A stretch of 64,000 nt of DNA from Massospora cicadina. Taxonomy: Eukaryota > Entomophthoromycota > Entomophthoromycetes > Entomophthorales > Entomophthoraceae. This document shows positions 1 to 11,517 of this stretch, piece by piece. Numbering within the stretch: the first letter of the stretch is position 1; every line of letters begins with the position of its first letter. Where the stretch lies: positions 62,001 through 126,000 of the forward strand of contig JAKSZP010000159.1 of assembly GCA_022478985.1 (NCBI GenBank). The letters run 5' to 3'. A program made the position numbers and the translations under genes. Under the pieces are notes generated by a model that worked only from the letters and a program-made list of their open reading frames with translations, ran no database searches and was not told the DNA's origin.

Positions 1-451
1 TAAGCCAACCAGCGAAATACCTCTTCCAAATGTTTAAGGTGCTCAGAAAATGTTTGGGAGAAAACGTTTATATCAGTAAAGTATACAAGAACGCAGGACA
101 GCTTCAAGTTGCCAAGGATAGTGTATATTGCCCGTTGGAAAGTAGCTGGGGCATTATACAGCCCTTGTAGCATACATATCAGTTGAAAAGCCCTTTTGAT
201 GTGTAAATGGCGCATTTTTCTTTTTCCGCCGCAGATAACTCAATCTGCTAATAGCCAGATATCAAATCCATGGCGGAGAAATAACGAGCTCCCCCCAACC
301 AGTCTAATGCATCATCAATTCGTGGCAAAGGGTATGAGTCCTTTTTTGTAATGCTGTTGAGCTTGCAGTAGTCTATTACTACCCAGTTAGTACCATCCTT
401 TTTGACAATTAAAACAGGGGAAGACCATAGGATCTTCAGTGGTTTGATCAT
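1..451 (-). pseudogene. Reverse transcriptase N-terminal half of E0
   Basis: An open stretch at 248-451 reads the gypsy RT palm entry: a VKKDGTNW segment, then [20 protein letters not shown] and [10 protein letters not shown]. After a frame change, 1-150 continues with NAPATFQRA, VLVYFTDINVFSQ and FSEHLKHLEEVFRWL. These are the conserved RT blocks of Ty3/Gypsy pol, which copies element RNA into cDNA. The catalytic YLDD box reads YFTD, so one catalytic aspartate is missing, and stops separate the pieces. The thumb and RNase H lie beyond the window. Confidence 0.88.
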
Positions 452-799
452 TCCTTACTATAACAGTTTATCAATTTCTGCTGTAACAACTTCTTCCACT
501 GCTCTAGATCGGTGGATTGGCTGAAATCTGATGGGGGGATGATCCCCAGTGGTCACCCAATGAATCACTCCTTGGGCGCACCCTAAATCATGATCATTGA
601 CAGCAAAGATCTTAATTGTATTTTTGTTATAAAGCTTCCACTTGATCTTTCTGATCTTCCTTTAACCCCATTAAGTTTTTACGTGGTACAACTTCCATTA
701 CGCCAGACTGTGTTTCATAATGCAGACAAAATTCATTTACTGAACCAAACTCATGAATCCTGAGGACCTCTTCAACTTGAATGAAATGTATGAATGGAA

Positions 800-1545
800 C
801 TATCTGGTGTCAGCAGAATTGCATGGAATTTCCTGAAGATTCATTATCAAAACCTTGATCTCCCTATGCCCCAGAATTATAATGCCAGGGGCCATGTGGA
901 GCTCGAGCTGTGATTGCTGATAGAGCCCAATGACCTCCCCATATAGCCCAGCAGGCACTTCCACCTCTAACTCAGTGTTTATGATTGATTGGTGTCCAGA
1001 GGGAAGAGATATAGGGCCAGCAGCTCTAAGCGGTAATTCTTGATATTCATAAATTTGGTGAGGAAGGGCCTGGGTCTTGTTTTTTAGTCGATGATAGTGA
1101 ACTGAAACCACCCCATCACCATATGCAGGGTTAATGTGTCTTAAATTCACAGAATCCTTTGGCATTCCGCTGGATGTGAATTATATTGGAATCCGCTGCC
1201 CCAGAATTTCAAATGTCTCCGCAGTCATATCAACAACAGCCCCAATTGATGCATAATAGCGGTTCCAATTAACAGGTCATAGTTATTGTTTGGTAACAAT
1301 ATAGCTGGGGCTAAAATGACAATCAACCCAAACCGCAAAGGTAACACACTGTATGCTCCTTCAGAGACTGTGCTTTCTGCGCCTGCGGTCCCTTACACCA
1401 TACGATGCTCTACATCAGGCTTTAATGCCAACTTTGACACCAACTTTAAGGATAATATATTGATTAGGACACCTGTATTATTTATTGCGCGAACTCAGGT
1501 TTTTGCTACAACAGTGTCACAGTAAGTACACTCAGAATAAGATGC
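800..1545 (-). pseudogene. Retroviral-type aspartic protease and PR-RT linker of E0
   Basis: Reading down from about 1545, the minus strand gives a protease-like segment ending in the gypsy block YDLLIGTAIMHQLGAVVDM (1215-1285). The flap region before it is interrupted by a stop. The active-site triplet expected to be DTG reads NTG at 1471-1479, so the catalytic aspartate is asparagine. A 121-residue open frame at 800-1165 follows; by position it is the linker between protease and RT and has no motif I recognise. The protease would normally cut the Gag-Pol polyprotein; this copy cannot be active. Confidence 0.75.
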
Positions 1546-1969
1546 GTCTGATTGTTTTAAAACATGGACATTTAACTGCACTTCTTTTCTATTGAAGATC
1601 ATATTACCCTTCCCCACTATAGGATATTTTTTAACAATAGCATCCACAGGGAGGGCCGCGTTTACCCCTTTTCAAAGAAGCGCATCAGCTAATGGATCTG
1701 GCTCATCTGTAGGAAGGTAATCGAACGATTGGCAAGCATATGGTTTTGGGTGCTTCTGGGAGCCTGCTTCCGCCATGTCCATGAATTGTGTTCATGTCAG
1801 AACATTTACCCCTCCAACCAGCTGCTTATATAGAAATGCATCTTCATACCAGGAAATTTATGCTAGCTGTGAAGGAATAGGTTCAGTTGGGACGTTTTGA
1901 GTCAGAATAGCGGATGTAGAGATTCCAATCTCTACTCCGCTCTAACTTTTCCCTTATTATACTTCTCTC

Positions 1970-2800
1970 TCAGTAGGTACTGAACCCAATGATTATGACA
2001 ACTATTAGCCAGGTGCCCTGATCGACTGCACAAAAAGAAATTAACCCCATAAGATCTGCATCCTGGATTGTTGTAAAATGGGCCACCCAAAAAGGTGGAC
2101 TAGTATCAAACAGTGTAACCAGGCTTATTATGGTAAGAGAACTGCTATTGTCAACTAGGTTGAAAGCGAGGCTTGTGATGATAATAAGATCAGGGAATAC
2201 CAACTGGACGCTAAACAGTGAGGGATGATTCCATCGAATAAACATGGATAGCAGCAGAGGCAATCTGTTTCTGCTCTATACTGGGTGGAGGGAAGGTAGC
2301 AGATAAATGGCGTAGAATTTGAATAAGTTTAAGCAAAGGTATGTCAACCTTTAAATGTGGATCCAAGGCATTAAAAAGCTCACGATATGGTTTCGCAGCA
2401 GAGGTCAACGCTATGCTTATGTCACATTCAGTTACAAATCCTGCTCCAATTAACACATTGGCTTCTGCTGAGAATCGATCAGCAAACACAGTGAGGTTCT
2501 CATTATTTTAAAACCCAATGGTTAGAAAAACAGCCTTTTTTTGCACCATTTTTAATTCTCCTCCAAACAGCCATAGCACAGTATCCTTTACTTTTTGATA
2601 TGTAACGGAACTGTTGGAAGATAGCAAGTAACTTGGTTGGCGCTTTCAACATCCAGGATGGATATTAGTAATTTGGCTTTACGCTGATCTGAAGCACCTT
2701 CTACTGCAAACTCAAATCGCTTAAAGAATCCATGGACGTTCCCATCACAATTGAATGGAGGCAGCTTATTGATACAACATCCTTGCAGAAACTCCTTCTA
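1970..2800 (-). pseudogene. Gag-like capsid relic of E0
   Basis: A 92-residue open frame at 2211-2489 begins FADRFSAEANVLIGAGF and looks like the helical capsid part of a gypsy Gag. Upstream in another frame (about 2590-2785) is LPPFNCDGNVHGFFKRFEF, the typical 'F.G....F...F' start of such a capsid domain, followed by charged helical sequence. Around 1990-2050 a 'C-x4-GH-x4-C' like string (CSRSGHLANSC) suggests the remains of a CCHC knuckle that lacks its first cysteine. Several frameshifts separate these pieces. Confidence 0.6.
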
Positions 2801-2830
2801 TTTTTAAGCACAGTGTCCAAGGCAATCTTG

Positions 2831-3194
2831 AGTTATGCATATTCAACAGTTGCAGAATTCTGAGAGGATTTTAACAAAGCAAGCCTAATATTATATGACT
2901 AGCGGCAGAGGAACGTATATATGTTTATGTGATTGATCAATGGGCCCCCTGTAGTGAGCACCACTATTATAAATTAGCGTTATCAATGAGATATGCCATA
3001 ACCGTTTGCACAGGGTTTGATCCACTGAGCAATAGGACCAACGATATGAGGATCATTGCCCTTGAACCAACAGAAATCAACTTATTAATAAACGTAGAGC
3101 ACTTGCTCCCACTATACTCTTTTATTTAATATAGTAACTGCAGCGGCTCTTCTCTGTTCTGCATACTCTAAACTATTAACACCCTAACCTCCTC
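2831..3194. other. Gene-free AT-rich gap between E0 and M1
   Basis: I see no coding similarity, RNA gene or clear repeat here. A 66-codon plus-strand open frame at 2929-3129 has no recognisable domain. The 5' leader or LTR of E0 may lie here but I could not pair it with another copy. Confidence 0.4.
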
Positions 3195-3879
3195 AATCAT
3201 ATTATCCTGCTTGTACCATAGCAACTTTGGATGGTACTGCTTTCATGGCTTAGTAATTCACTTTGCCATATCTCATTGGTTCCACCAATTCTTCATTCAT
3301 TAATTCACAATCACCCAAATCAGCCGAATTCCCAACAACCCAATATCGCCTCATTTTGAGGCGCTTGAATTAATCATACTCATAACAACTTGGAGAATTC
3401 CATCCATTCTACCATATCGACTTAGGGCTTCTATTCCAGTCATATTGGAATTGCGACACTTAATATATATAATAAAGTTCTCATAAAGTATTTAATTTTA
3501 GCTAGAAATGTTTAATAAATATGGATTATCTTTGTAGAAGATGAAACTAGAATCCTAGTTATCACCTTCAACTTAACATAGCACTGTAAACCCTTAGCTA
3601 TGCTCTTTACCATAAACTCTCAAGCAATGACCATACTATCATTTGTGTAGGCACAATATCCCACTTGATCATTATTTGGAGAATTCGGGTTGTAAGTGAC
3701 TCATTCTGCTGGATCAATCTTTGCTCCTGAATTTTGGATCTTTTGCTTTCAATGACTCCGTTCATGATCCACTATTCCATTGATATCATTTTTATTAATT
3801 GATCTATAAATTCTCAGAGGAATCCATGATTTCGCCAACTAGGTTGATGTGCAGACCAGGCTGTGCCTAATCTGTTACA
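3195..3879 (-). repeat. 3' LTR of M1 (left end, diverged)
   Basis: The right part (about 3455-3879) matches 14580-15012 block by block, including GGATTATCTTT, ATATCCCACTT and GCTGGATCAATCT. It ends ...TGTTACA at 3879, the reverse complement of the TGTAAC LTR start. Just outside, 3880-3893 reads as a polypurine tract on the minus strand. The left third is poorly conserved, so the outer boundary near 3195 is an estimate from the length of the other copy. Confidence 0.6.
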
Positions 3880-3893
3880 TCACCCCCTGTGAG
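3880..3893 (-). other. Polypurine tract of M1
   Basis: On the minus strand this reads CTCACAGGGGGTGA directly before the LTR start TGTAAC. The same arrangement, CTTCACAGGGGGTGA followed by TGTAAC, precedes the 3' LTR of P2 at 57168. The tract would prime plus-strand DNA synthesis. Confidence 0.75.
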
Positions 3894-5314
3894 GCCCAAA
3901 ATTCCTGGACCTTCTCCAGGCACCGTGCACAATCTTCTAGAATCAGTCACGTCAACCTCTAATGGATACCTCTTCCATTTCACTAGGAACTTCTGCCTGC
4001 CTCTCATCCACCATGCGTACAGTATGCTTTTGACCAATTATTCCTGGCTATCCTCCTTACAAAGGGCTCAGAGGTGTTGGTTGCTCCAGTCCTTTTTCTT
4101 TAAATTCCCATATTTGTAGAGCATGGATCACCAGATGGGACCTCAACCCAATTCAGAAGCTTCAGTTCAAAAGTTACCCTATTAATAGCAAAATTAATTC
4201 TGTATGGGCCCAAAACTTTGGGCTAAGCTTCTTGCTCTTAACTGGGGTATCTTAGTTATTAGCTGCCACTAGCACCCAATCCCCTGCAGCAAATAGCGGA
4301 TCCAGAGCCTTTTGTTGGTCTGCCTGATGCTTCTGCCATGCCATGGCTCATTCCAAATCCCCTCTTAGTCTTCTCCCAATGTTTGCAATATTGTGTGTTA
4401 TCTCGTTCACCCCCTGACATATTCCACCTCTCAAACCCTCATCTAATATAGGAGTGAGTCCTTGATTTGCAAAAAAAACATGGTCATTCCTGTTGACAAT
4501 TGAAAATTGTTGTTATATGCAAATTGGGATAACCTGACTGATGAGACCCACTCATCCTGATGATCAGAAACTTAACACCAAAGATAATGTTTGAGTATTT
4601 TATTTAGTATCTCCATTTGTTCGTTAAATTTGGGATTATATGCCAAGGATTAACTTTTGGAAAGTTTTTGCCTTTACCTAAAAGTTTGATTAGAATTATA
4701 ACACAAACTTGGAACCACAGTATGAAAAATCTCCGCCAGTAAACAAGCCAGGCGAATATTTCATAAACATCTTTTCTGCATCCTTAGCGGAAATTGGTAG
4801 TACACGAAATTTTTTTTTGCATATTTAGTTTTTCAATCAATAATCACCAAAACTGCATCCTTTACTTGGATTCTTGGCGGGCCTAAAATAAAGTCCACAC
4901 TAACAGACCCCATGGATGACTGGAATTTTCAGAAGGGTTAACTTACCAGCGGGAGGCTTCCTAGACGGTTTGACCTAGAACAAACTAATCATTCCCCACG
5001 TATATCATAAGATCCCTTTGAAGTCCCATTCACTAATAATTCTGCTGCACCAGTTTGACCCTCTTCTAGACTCCAGGGTTTCCTGCCAATGGGCAATCAT
5101 GAGAAGCTTGAAATACCTCCCATTTCTATGATGGATTATGGACCAAAAGGCGCAAATCATGGTACAATACATTGATCTTCTTCCCATATGTGCAGTGGTG
5201 GCCATGTTGTAGGCCTTCCACTGTCTCATCCCAAAACCAACGTCAAATTTATGACTTCCTCTACTTCCAACGGATCTATTCTATTAGTTCACTTTCTTTA
5301 CTTCTAATAATTGC
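3890..5314 (-). pseudogene. Integrase and chromodomain part of M1 pol
   Basis: From the nested-insert edge at 5314 leftwards the minus strand reads an integrase N-terminal region (about 5100-5230), then PSRKPPAGKLTLL, matching KPLRKPPLGKLNLLPKPQAPW in P2, and a decayed core. Near 3905-4060 is a chromodomain-like stretch, RGRQKFLVKWKRYPLE, close to RGRQQLLVKWKDYPEEE of P2. Chromodomains of chromoviruses direct integration towards modified chromatin. Stops and frameshifts occur throughout. The reading continues on the other side of G2 at 11518, which shows that G2 interrupted this pol gene. Confidence 0.75.
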
Positions 5315-6056
5315 TGTCGGACATTTGCCCTCTCAGATGCAGAGGAAGAATGTCTTGGGTCAAACTCAGCCAAAATGGGGAAATGTCAGCCATTTACAAT
5401 TTTGCGATGATTTTAAGCGCAAATTTAATAATAGTAAATAATATCATTGACCAAAAGTCCCTGGTTGATTCTTAGTGGAACCCTGCAAATTGGGGTAACA
5501 TTAATTTGAATAATATTTGGGCAGCTATCATAAAATCGAGTAAGATTACTCTGACCACACCGCAGATCCTAGGGCATCCATCAGGTGGTACTCCCCCAGC
5601 CATCACCAGGTCCCTTCATGCACCTACATGGGATCCCCCATTTTATAGGCATGGCAGGGGTCCTCAAGGTAAATAAATTTCTCTGATGTGGATTGGCTGA
5701 AGCTTATTGAATCATTACTGTACGGGTACATAATGCCAGCTGTTAATTCCCCATCCGTCACACAGCCAAGGTAAAGCAAGTATTCGGAGCTTCAATAGGA
5801 TGCTCTTTCACATTCCCTATCTCGGACTGTAACAAGCCATACTGAATTTACTAGTAAATTCCCTCCAAACTTTAGTACTGTTTAAATACGGATTGGTCAG
5901 ATATCAAGGGGATCGTTTGCTCAATCTGACCCTCGCTACTAATAAGAACACATAAAATCCAAGTTTTTTAGTAGTGCTTATTTTTTAAGATTTTATTAAA
6001 TCCTTTGTGGGATCCAGCGGCGTAAGCACCAGCGAGAACAAACAGGCTGGATTACA
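5315..6056 (+). repeat. 5' LTR of G2
   Basis: It begins TGTCGGACATTTGCCC and ends GGATTACA. It aligns along its full length with 10777-11517, sharing blocks such as CAAGCCATACT, GGATTTACTAGTAAA and TTTTTTAGTAGTGCTTATT. An AT-rich stretch (ACATAAAATCC near 5949, corresponding to ACATATAAAACCC in the other copy) could be the promoter TATA region. By eye the two LTRs differ at well over one base in ten, so the insertion is old. Confidence 0.92.
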
Positions 6057-6306
6057 AAAGTGGGCTCACTACAGGTGACCCCTGTACACCAAAAATAGTT
6101 GCTCTTGAAAAGCATTTAACAAGCGTTTTATCCCGCCTTAAGGAGCTTGAACAGCGCTCTTACAAGCTCCCCCTTAAGGAAAAATTCACCCCCGGAGAAG
6201 GAAACATAGTTACTTTTTTTATTTTTATGAAGCTGTCATGCATGGCACAAATGATAATTAAAAAGTTCAATACATCCTTCCCTGTTTAAGACGCTTAGCG
6301 CAAGAG
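6057..6306 (+). other. G2 leader with candidate primer-binding site
   Basis: Four bases after the LTR end comes TGGGCTCACTACAGG (6061-6075). It sits where a tRNA-complementary primer-binding site belongs and starts with the expected TGG, but I could not match it to a specific tRNA. The rest of the leader has no recognised feature before the gag-like ORF at 6307. Confidence 0.35.
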
Positions 6307-6660
6307 ATGATAGTTCCTTACCTGGACCCCTCGCTCACTTGGGCAGAGGTGAAGGAGGCTCTTTTATGTGAATTAGGATTAAAGCAGAGTCTACTTAGGG
6401 AAAAACAGGCCTTTATGTGCCTTTTCATGTATGAGGGTGAACTGCTATTGACTTTTCTGAACGATTTTACCTCGCTGCGCAAAGGTTATCAACCTCTAAC
6501 ATGCTCGCCCTTAATGATGCTATCGTTGCCCTGTTAACTGTGTTATCTTTTCGCCCTCTCTAGCCAGGCATATTATCTCAGTGAAACGCCATTCTAAAAA
6601 TAACCGTGATATAAAGGAGGCTTCAGTAGATGTTGCCGATTTCCATTAATGTGCAACCCC
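6307..6660 (+). pseudogene. Gag relic of G2
   Basis: The 76-residue open frame at 6307-6537 contains LTWAEVKEALLCELGLKQSLL and a leucine-rich helical stretch. This resembles the gypsy capsid pattern 'W.e.k..l...f.....'. The gag of E4 near 37.1 kb has a matching TTWEEVKDAFTKKFSIKQGLS. The frame then ends in a stop, and downstream sequence to about 6660 is out of frame. Gag would form the virus-like particle shell. Confidence 0.6.
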
Positions 6661-6986
6661 CAAAGAAGCTGATGTGAAACCTTCAGTTCTCACCATTGAG
6701 GAGCTACCGCCTGTTGAACAGGTGGGAGTAATTCCACCTGTGACTATCCTCCCTGTGAAACCTGTTTCCTCAGTACGACTGAAATGGTTATCCCTCCTTC
6801 CTATGAATCAGAGACCTTTAAGGTAGCTAAAACCATACTTCCTCACAAGCGCACCAAATCTGCTGTGCCTTCTCCTCCAGCTAAGTTGGTAAGTGTGTAC
6901 CCTTAAGGCTACTTAATCTTCTGCGGCCATCTCCTCTACCTCCATTGCAGCCTTGCCTATTATTGAAAATACACTAGGGGAAGAAA

Positions 6987-7247
6987 ATGAGGGGGGTTAC
7001 AATGACGTTGGTTACTATATATTGGGAGTCCCCGTGGGTAGAGGTTCCTGATCATCTGAACGCTGAAGGAGTAGATGAGATCACCATAACTGAGGAAACG
7101 TACCTCAGACAAATTCTAAAATTTCCAAAAGTTATTGGCACTGACAGCGATGGTGACCAATTCTTATCTGGCTTGATTTTCCCTCTTAAGCGGGTTCATC
7201 CCATAAAATACATCATGGATCAATACCCTGAGACTGCTAAAAACTAA
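6987..7247 (+). pseudogene. Gag-protease linker of G2
   Basis: An 86-residue acidic open frame lies directly before the protease. It has no recognised domain; the ending RVHPIKYIMDQYPETAKN is hydrophilic. By position it is the C-terminal part of Gag or the linker to the protease. Confidence 0.4.
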
Positions 7248-7279
7248 CCTCCACTTTCCGGCTCTAGGAGGTCTTAGAT

Positions 7280-7600
7280 TTGTCACTTAACTTTGGAGGA
7301 ACTCTAACTAATATTGAAGTGGTCATTCAAAAGGTCCGGTTACTAGCTATCCTGGACACTGGCTCTCCAGTAAACGTGATCTCCACAAATTTTATCAAGA
7401 AAATAAAGCTAGCACCTGACTTGGAGTACACGCAAGAATTTGTAACTGCTGGCCCAATAATACCCGTGCTATTGGGGCATACTCTTCCTTTCTCATTCAA
7501 ATTGGGAAGCTTATTGTATCAGCCCCTGCTGTGGCTTTGGACAACAATGCATATGATATGCTCATTGCACTCAGTTTATGATTTAGTATGAGGGAATAGT
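7280..7600 (+). pseudogene. Aspartic protease of G2, active site intact but frameshifted
   Basis: The frame reads NFGGTLTNIEVVIQKVRLLAILDTGSPVNVIS, with an intact DTG triplet at 7355-7363. This is the single-aspartate half-site of a retropepsin that works as a dimer. The C-terminal block continues in another frame after about 7505, as LIVSAPAVALDNNAYDMLI, so a frameshift breaks the gene. E4 carries a clear homologue near 36.0-36.2 kb with the DTG destroyed. Confidence 0.85.
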
Positions 7601-8241
7601 CAATATGAAGCAAGAGATCTCTCGTTACTCAATTATGAAGTCCTTCTAGTCTTATCTAATAAAGAACCCAGCAAGCATGGATACTCTTGCTAATTGAATA
7701 CCCCTTCGCAACTATAACTTTGCCTTATTTCACTTCTGGGCGTAACACAAAGAAATTTCATGATTAAGTGGATTCTAGGGACGGTACCCCTTTCTATGCT
7801 GCAGATAAGGTCTTGATTAAGCCTAGTGAACAATGAGTGGTTGACATGAAAATCACGAATTAAATCCCACACCACTGTCTGTTGCACCTCATAAGTATTA
7901 TTGGCGTTAGTCCCTTGGAGCCTCGGGTATTGCCTGGCATCCTTGACCCAGCATACCATAGGCCCACTAATTTGCTTTTGGGGAACCTCACCTCAAAGAA
8001 CATAATTGTAAAAAAACACCAGAAGATTGGCAGAGGCTTGTTAGTCCCTGTGGAGGACATTGAACAAATTCACTCCATTGGCTCTATAACGGATATGGGC
8101 CTGCAAACGGATATCCTGGTATATACCTTACCCAACGTCCATATCTCTTAAGAGCTGATCCCAGATGAACTGGGAAAAGTTTACACTCTCCTCGATGACT
8201 AAATTGACATATTCTCTAAATCAGCTAATGACTATGGCCAC

Positions 8242-8777
8242 ATGAAGGGCTGGTGTCACTCCATTGATGTGGGTGATGCCCATCCCATTCAGTCAAAACC
8301 TTACCGAAAATCAAAAGTGGAAGAACAGCAAATGAGGACAGAGCTTCAGAAGTTACTAGACGTGGGGTTGCTAGTTCCTTCACAATGCACCTGGTTTTTC
8401 CCTCTCCTGCTTATAAAAAAGAAAAATGGAGGTTGTCAGATAGTCATGGACTACTGCAAATTAAATACCCTCACAAAAAAGGATAGCTATCCTCTCCCTC
8501 ATATTAATGACGCCCTGGCCCAACTCTCTGGATTAACTTCTTTTCTGCCATGGACTTAGCTAGTGGCTATTGGCAAATGGACCTTTTCCATGAAGACCAG
8601 GAGAAATGTGCTCTCACTTGTAGTGAGGGTCTATTCCAACCAACCCAATCACCTCATGGGTTGTGCAACGCACCTGCAACTTTCCAGCGTGCAATGGACC
8701 ATATTATGAAAGACTTGATGTTAAGTTGCGTCATTGTCTACCTCAATGACATCACATTATTTTATATAAAATATTAA
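8242..8777 (+). pseudogene. Reverse transcriptase of G2, YLDD changed to YLND
   Basis: Two overlapping frames together span the RT fingers and palm. The first (8242-8559) has the QSKPYRKSKVEEQQM entry, IKKKNGGCQIVMDYCKLN and KKDSYPLP. The second (8550-8777) has MDLASGYWQMDL, HGLCNAPATFQRAMDHIM and VIVYLNDI. The catalytic box at 8739-8750 is YLND, one aspartate replaced by asparagine through a single G-to-A change in what would have been a CpG. A frameshift near 8550 separates the halves. Downstream, about 8940-9060 keeps the FLGMMGYYHQFIPKFA connection block. Confidence 0.92.
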
Positions 8778-9149
8778 CTAACATCTTGATCACCTGAAGG
8801 ATGTGTTTTAACAGATACATAAATAGAATATCAAGGTTAAGTCCTCCAAGTGTACTTTCTTTCAAGAGAGCTGGATTTCCTCGGCCATTCCATTTCTCAA
8901 AAGGGAGTTTAACCAATTTAAGATAAGGACGAAGAAATCTCAAAAATGCCTCCCCCTAAAAATTTGAGGGATATTCAGGTATTTCTAGGGATGATGGGAT
9001 ATTACCATCAGTTCATCCCTAAGTTTGCCCAGATCAGCGAGCTTCTTATCCGCCTATTGACTAATATCACTCCTTTTTAGCGGGGTGCAGAACATAAGGC
9101 TGCTTTTGAGACGCTGAAGCAACTTCTGCAACAAGCCCTATCCTACGGC

Positions 9150-9560
9150 ACCCAGATTATAATAAACCCTTCATCTTATTCACTGACGCTTTGGACTATG
9201 CCGTTGGGGCCATCTTAGCCAAATTGTATAAAACGTTGTATATTATCCTGCATCATATTTTAGTAAGATGCTGTCAAAGGCTGAACTTAACTAAAGTGTA
9301 AAGGAGAAGGAGTGCATTGCTGTTCTGTTAGCTGCAAAGCACCACCACCCGTTCCTAAATGGAACTACCTTCACTGTAATTACTGACCACGCATCCCTAA
9401 AATGGTTAAAAACATGAAAGATCCCACTGGTCAGTGAGTTCACTGGGACCTAAAGCTCCAGCCTTATGACATGAAGATTGAACACCATGCTGGAACCCGT
9501 CACATGAATGTTAATGAGTTGACTCGTCTACCAGTTCTTTACTTAGATAATAGTGAGGTG
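9150..9560 (+). pseudogene. RNase H domain of G2
   Basis: The region reads FILFTDALDYAVGAILAKL around 9170-9225, and KEKECIAVLLAAKHHHPFLNG followed by VITDHASLKWL around 9305-9405. These are hallmark blocks of the RNase H domain that follows gypsy RT and degrades the RNA template. The first aspartate (FTDA), the ECIAVL glutamate and the TDHASL aspartate are visible. Frame changes and stops lie between blocks. Confidence 0.82.
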
Positions 9561-9579
9561 GAGAGGTGACATGATCTTA

Positions 9580-10600
9580 CAATGACCCCAAATGAATGGT
9601 AGGATGAGGATGAGCCTGTATAAAAGATGTTAGCCCGGCACTCTCGTAACACCAAAGCGGAGAATGTGAAATTATATAAGCATGTGGTGGCAAAATAGCT
9701 GCCTTGCCTTCGGCCCTTGGAACGTGTACCTGATATCCTAGAAGCACACTCCACTCTAAATGATGAAGGGGCAAAAAAACTTATGAGTTGATTAAGATCG
9801 GTTTTATTGGAATGGAATGATGGAATCTATAGTGACGTCTTGGAAGCCTGCATCACATTTAAGAAGCAATCTTGTTTTAAGACTAGGTATCAGTATCAAC
9901 CAACTATACCTTAACAACCATTCCACACCATCAGTCTGGACATACTAGTTCCCCTCCCTCAGATGACTAGTGGCAACCGATTTATCCTTGTAGCTATTGA
10001 CCACTTCACTAAGTGGGTTGATGCCGTGGCTATCCCTGCCCAAACGGCCAAGGCGACAGCCACCTTTTTACATCAAAAATATTGTCTCACAACATGGCTG
10101 TCCTCAAGTACTACTCTGCGATAATGGTAAAAACTTCACCTATAGAGTAGTAAAATTCTGGCCACATCTATGTATGCTCAACAACTTTTCTCAGCTCCAT
10201 ACAATCCATCTACCAACGGGACTGTGGAGAGAACAAATGAAACCTTGGTATCCATCCTACGCAAAATGGCCTCTATTGATCCACACACTAGGATCAATTC
10301 TTTACCAGTGCTCTTATGGCTTACTAGATCAGCTATCTTTGGATCTTAAAAATGTCCACATTCCATGTCTTATATGGGCGAGAACCAGGAATACCTTCTC
10401 TCTTAGTTAAGGATGTAATCTCCTCTAGAGTTGAAGAGCCTGAGAAAGTTATGAGAAGATTGTTTCAGCGCATTATCCAGTTCCAATCTGAGACTATGAC
10501 CAATTTAGCAAAAATGGTGACTAAAGAAGGGCAGGCTGCCAATGAGCTCCAAACCCCTACCTACCTTCCAAGTATCCGAAGTGGTATTATACTATCATAG
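9580..10600 (+). pseudogene. Integrase of G2
   Basis: An N-terminal zinc-binding-like region (about 9730-9800) has a histidine-bearing stretch LEAHSTLNDEGAKKTYEL. The core includes ISLDILVPLPQMTSGNRFILV and AIDHFTKWVDAVAIP (9930-10030), then CDNGKNF (10117-10137) and NPSTNGTVERTNETL (10206-10250). These supply the three D, D and E residues of the DDE active site, though in different frames. A frame at 10352-10600 holds the FHVLYGREP block typical of the integrase C-terminal end. Frameshifts prevent one continuous protein. Confidence 0.88.
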
Positions 10601-10757
10601 CCACAACACACCTAGAAGCGGTAAGCTTGGATCAATCTGGGAGGGGCTTTCACCATCACCTAAAAAAGAGGTAATGGGTACTCTATAAAGACTTTAGCTA
10701 CAAGAATCACCATCAAATGAGTACATGGCCATTTCCTCTGACCTTATTCTCCCCCCA

Positions 10758-10776
10758 ACATTATTGTGGGGGATGA
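10758..10776 (+). other. Polypurine tract of G2
   Basis: The sequence TTGTGGGGGATGA ends immediately before the 3' LTR start at 10777. This is the usual place for the plus-strand primer. Confidence 0.7.
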
Positions 10777-11517
10777 TGTCAGACATTCGCCCTCTCAGCT
10801 GCAGAAAGAATGTTTTGGGTCAAACTCAGTTAAAACGGGAATAAAGACATTTATGATTTTTTAATAATTTTAATTGCAATTTTAATAATAACAATATCAT
10901 CAACGCAAAGTCCCTGGTTAATTCTTTCTGGAACCATGCAAAATTGGGGTAACACGAATTTGAATAATACTTGGGCAGCTAACATAAAATCAAGTAGTCA
11001 GATTACTCTGACCACGCCGTGGACTCTGGGGCGTCCATCAAATGGTACTCACTCAGCCACCACCAGGTCCCTTCACGCACCTACATGGGGACCCCCTGTT
11101 ATAGGCGTGGCAGGTGTCCCCTGAGGTAAAATAATTTCCTCTTATGGGGATTGGCTGAAGCTTACTAAATTGTACCACATGGGTACATAATTCCAGCCAT
11201 TAATTCCCCATTCATCGTAAAGTCAAGGCAACGGGAGTATTCTGAGCTTCAATAGGCTGCTCTTTCATAATTCCCAATTTAGATAATAACAAGCCATACT
11301 GGATTTACTAGTAAACTCCCTCCAACCTTTGATACTGTTTAAGTACAGATTGGTCATATACAAAGGGGGTCTTATTTCCCTATATGACCCTCACTACTAA
11401 TAAAAACATATAAAACCCAAGTTTTTTAGTAGTGCTTATTTATTAAAATTTTATTAAAACCTTTGTGGGATCCAGAGGCATAAACACCAGAGAGCACAAA
11501 CAGGATGGATTATTACA
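10777..11517 (+). repeat. 3' LTR of G2
   Basis: It begins TGTCAGACATTCGCCC and ends GATTATTACA, 741 bp against 742 bp for the left copy. It contains ACATATAAAACCC, a possible TATA box, shortly before a TTTTTTAGTAGTGC block conserved in both copies. The M1 pol reading resumes right after 11517. Confidence 0.92.

Larger units (their letters stand above)
1..2830 (-). mobile_element. Ty3/Gypsy LTR retrotransposon relic E0, cut by window edge
   Basis: Reading the minus strand from about 2800 down to 1 gives gag-like sequence, then a possible zinc-knuckle stretch, an aspartic protease and the start of a reverse transcriptase. This is the gag-PR-RT order of Ty3/Gypsy elements. Stops and frameshifts interrupt every domain, so it is inactive. 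The element runs off the left edge, so RNase H, integrase and the 3' LTR are not in view. No 5' LTR was found between about 2830 and the start of the next element near 3195. Protease and RT motifs resemble those of G2 at 5315-11517, so the two probably belong to related families. Confidence 0.8.
5315..11517 (+). mobile_element. Ty3/Gypsy element G2, nested inside M1
   Basis: Two direct LTRs (5315-6056 and 10777-11517), each TG...CA, flank gag, protease, RT, RNase H and integrase in Ty3/Gypsy order. The 5 bp before the left LTR are ATTGC (5310-5314) and the 5 bp after the right LTR are ATTGA (11518-11522), a TSD with one transition. A polypurine tract precedes the right LTR. The element lies opposite to and inside the pol gene of M1. 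Internal ORFs are broken and the RT active site is mutated, so it is a dead full-length copy. No chromodomain was seen. Confidence 0.92.

Noticed and set aside
1286..1525. Plus-strand 79-codon open frame
   Set aside because: Lies antisense over the E0 protease, whose minus-strand reading carries clear motifs.
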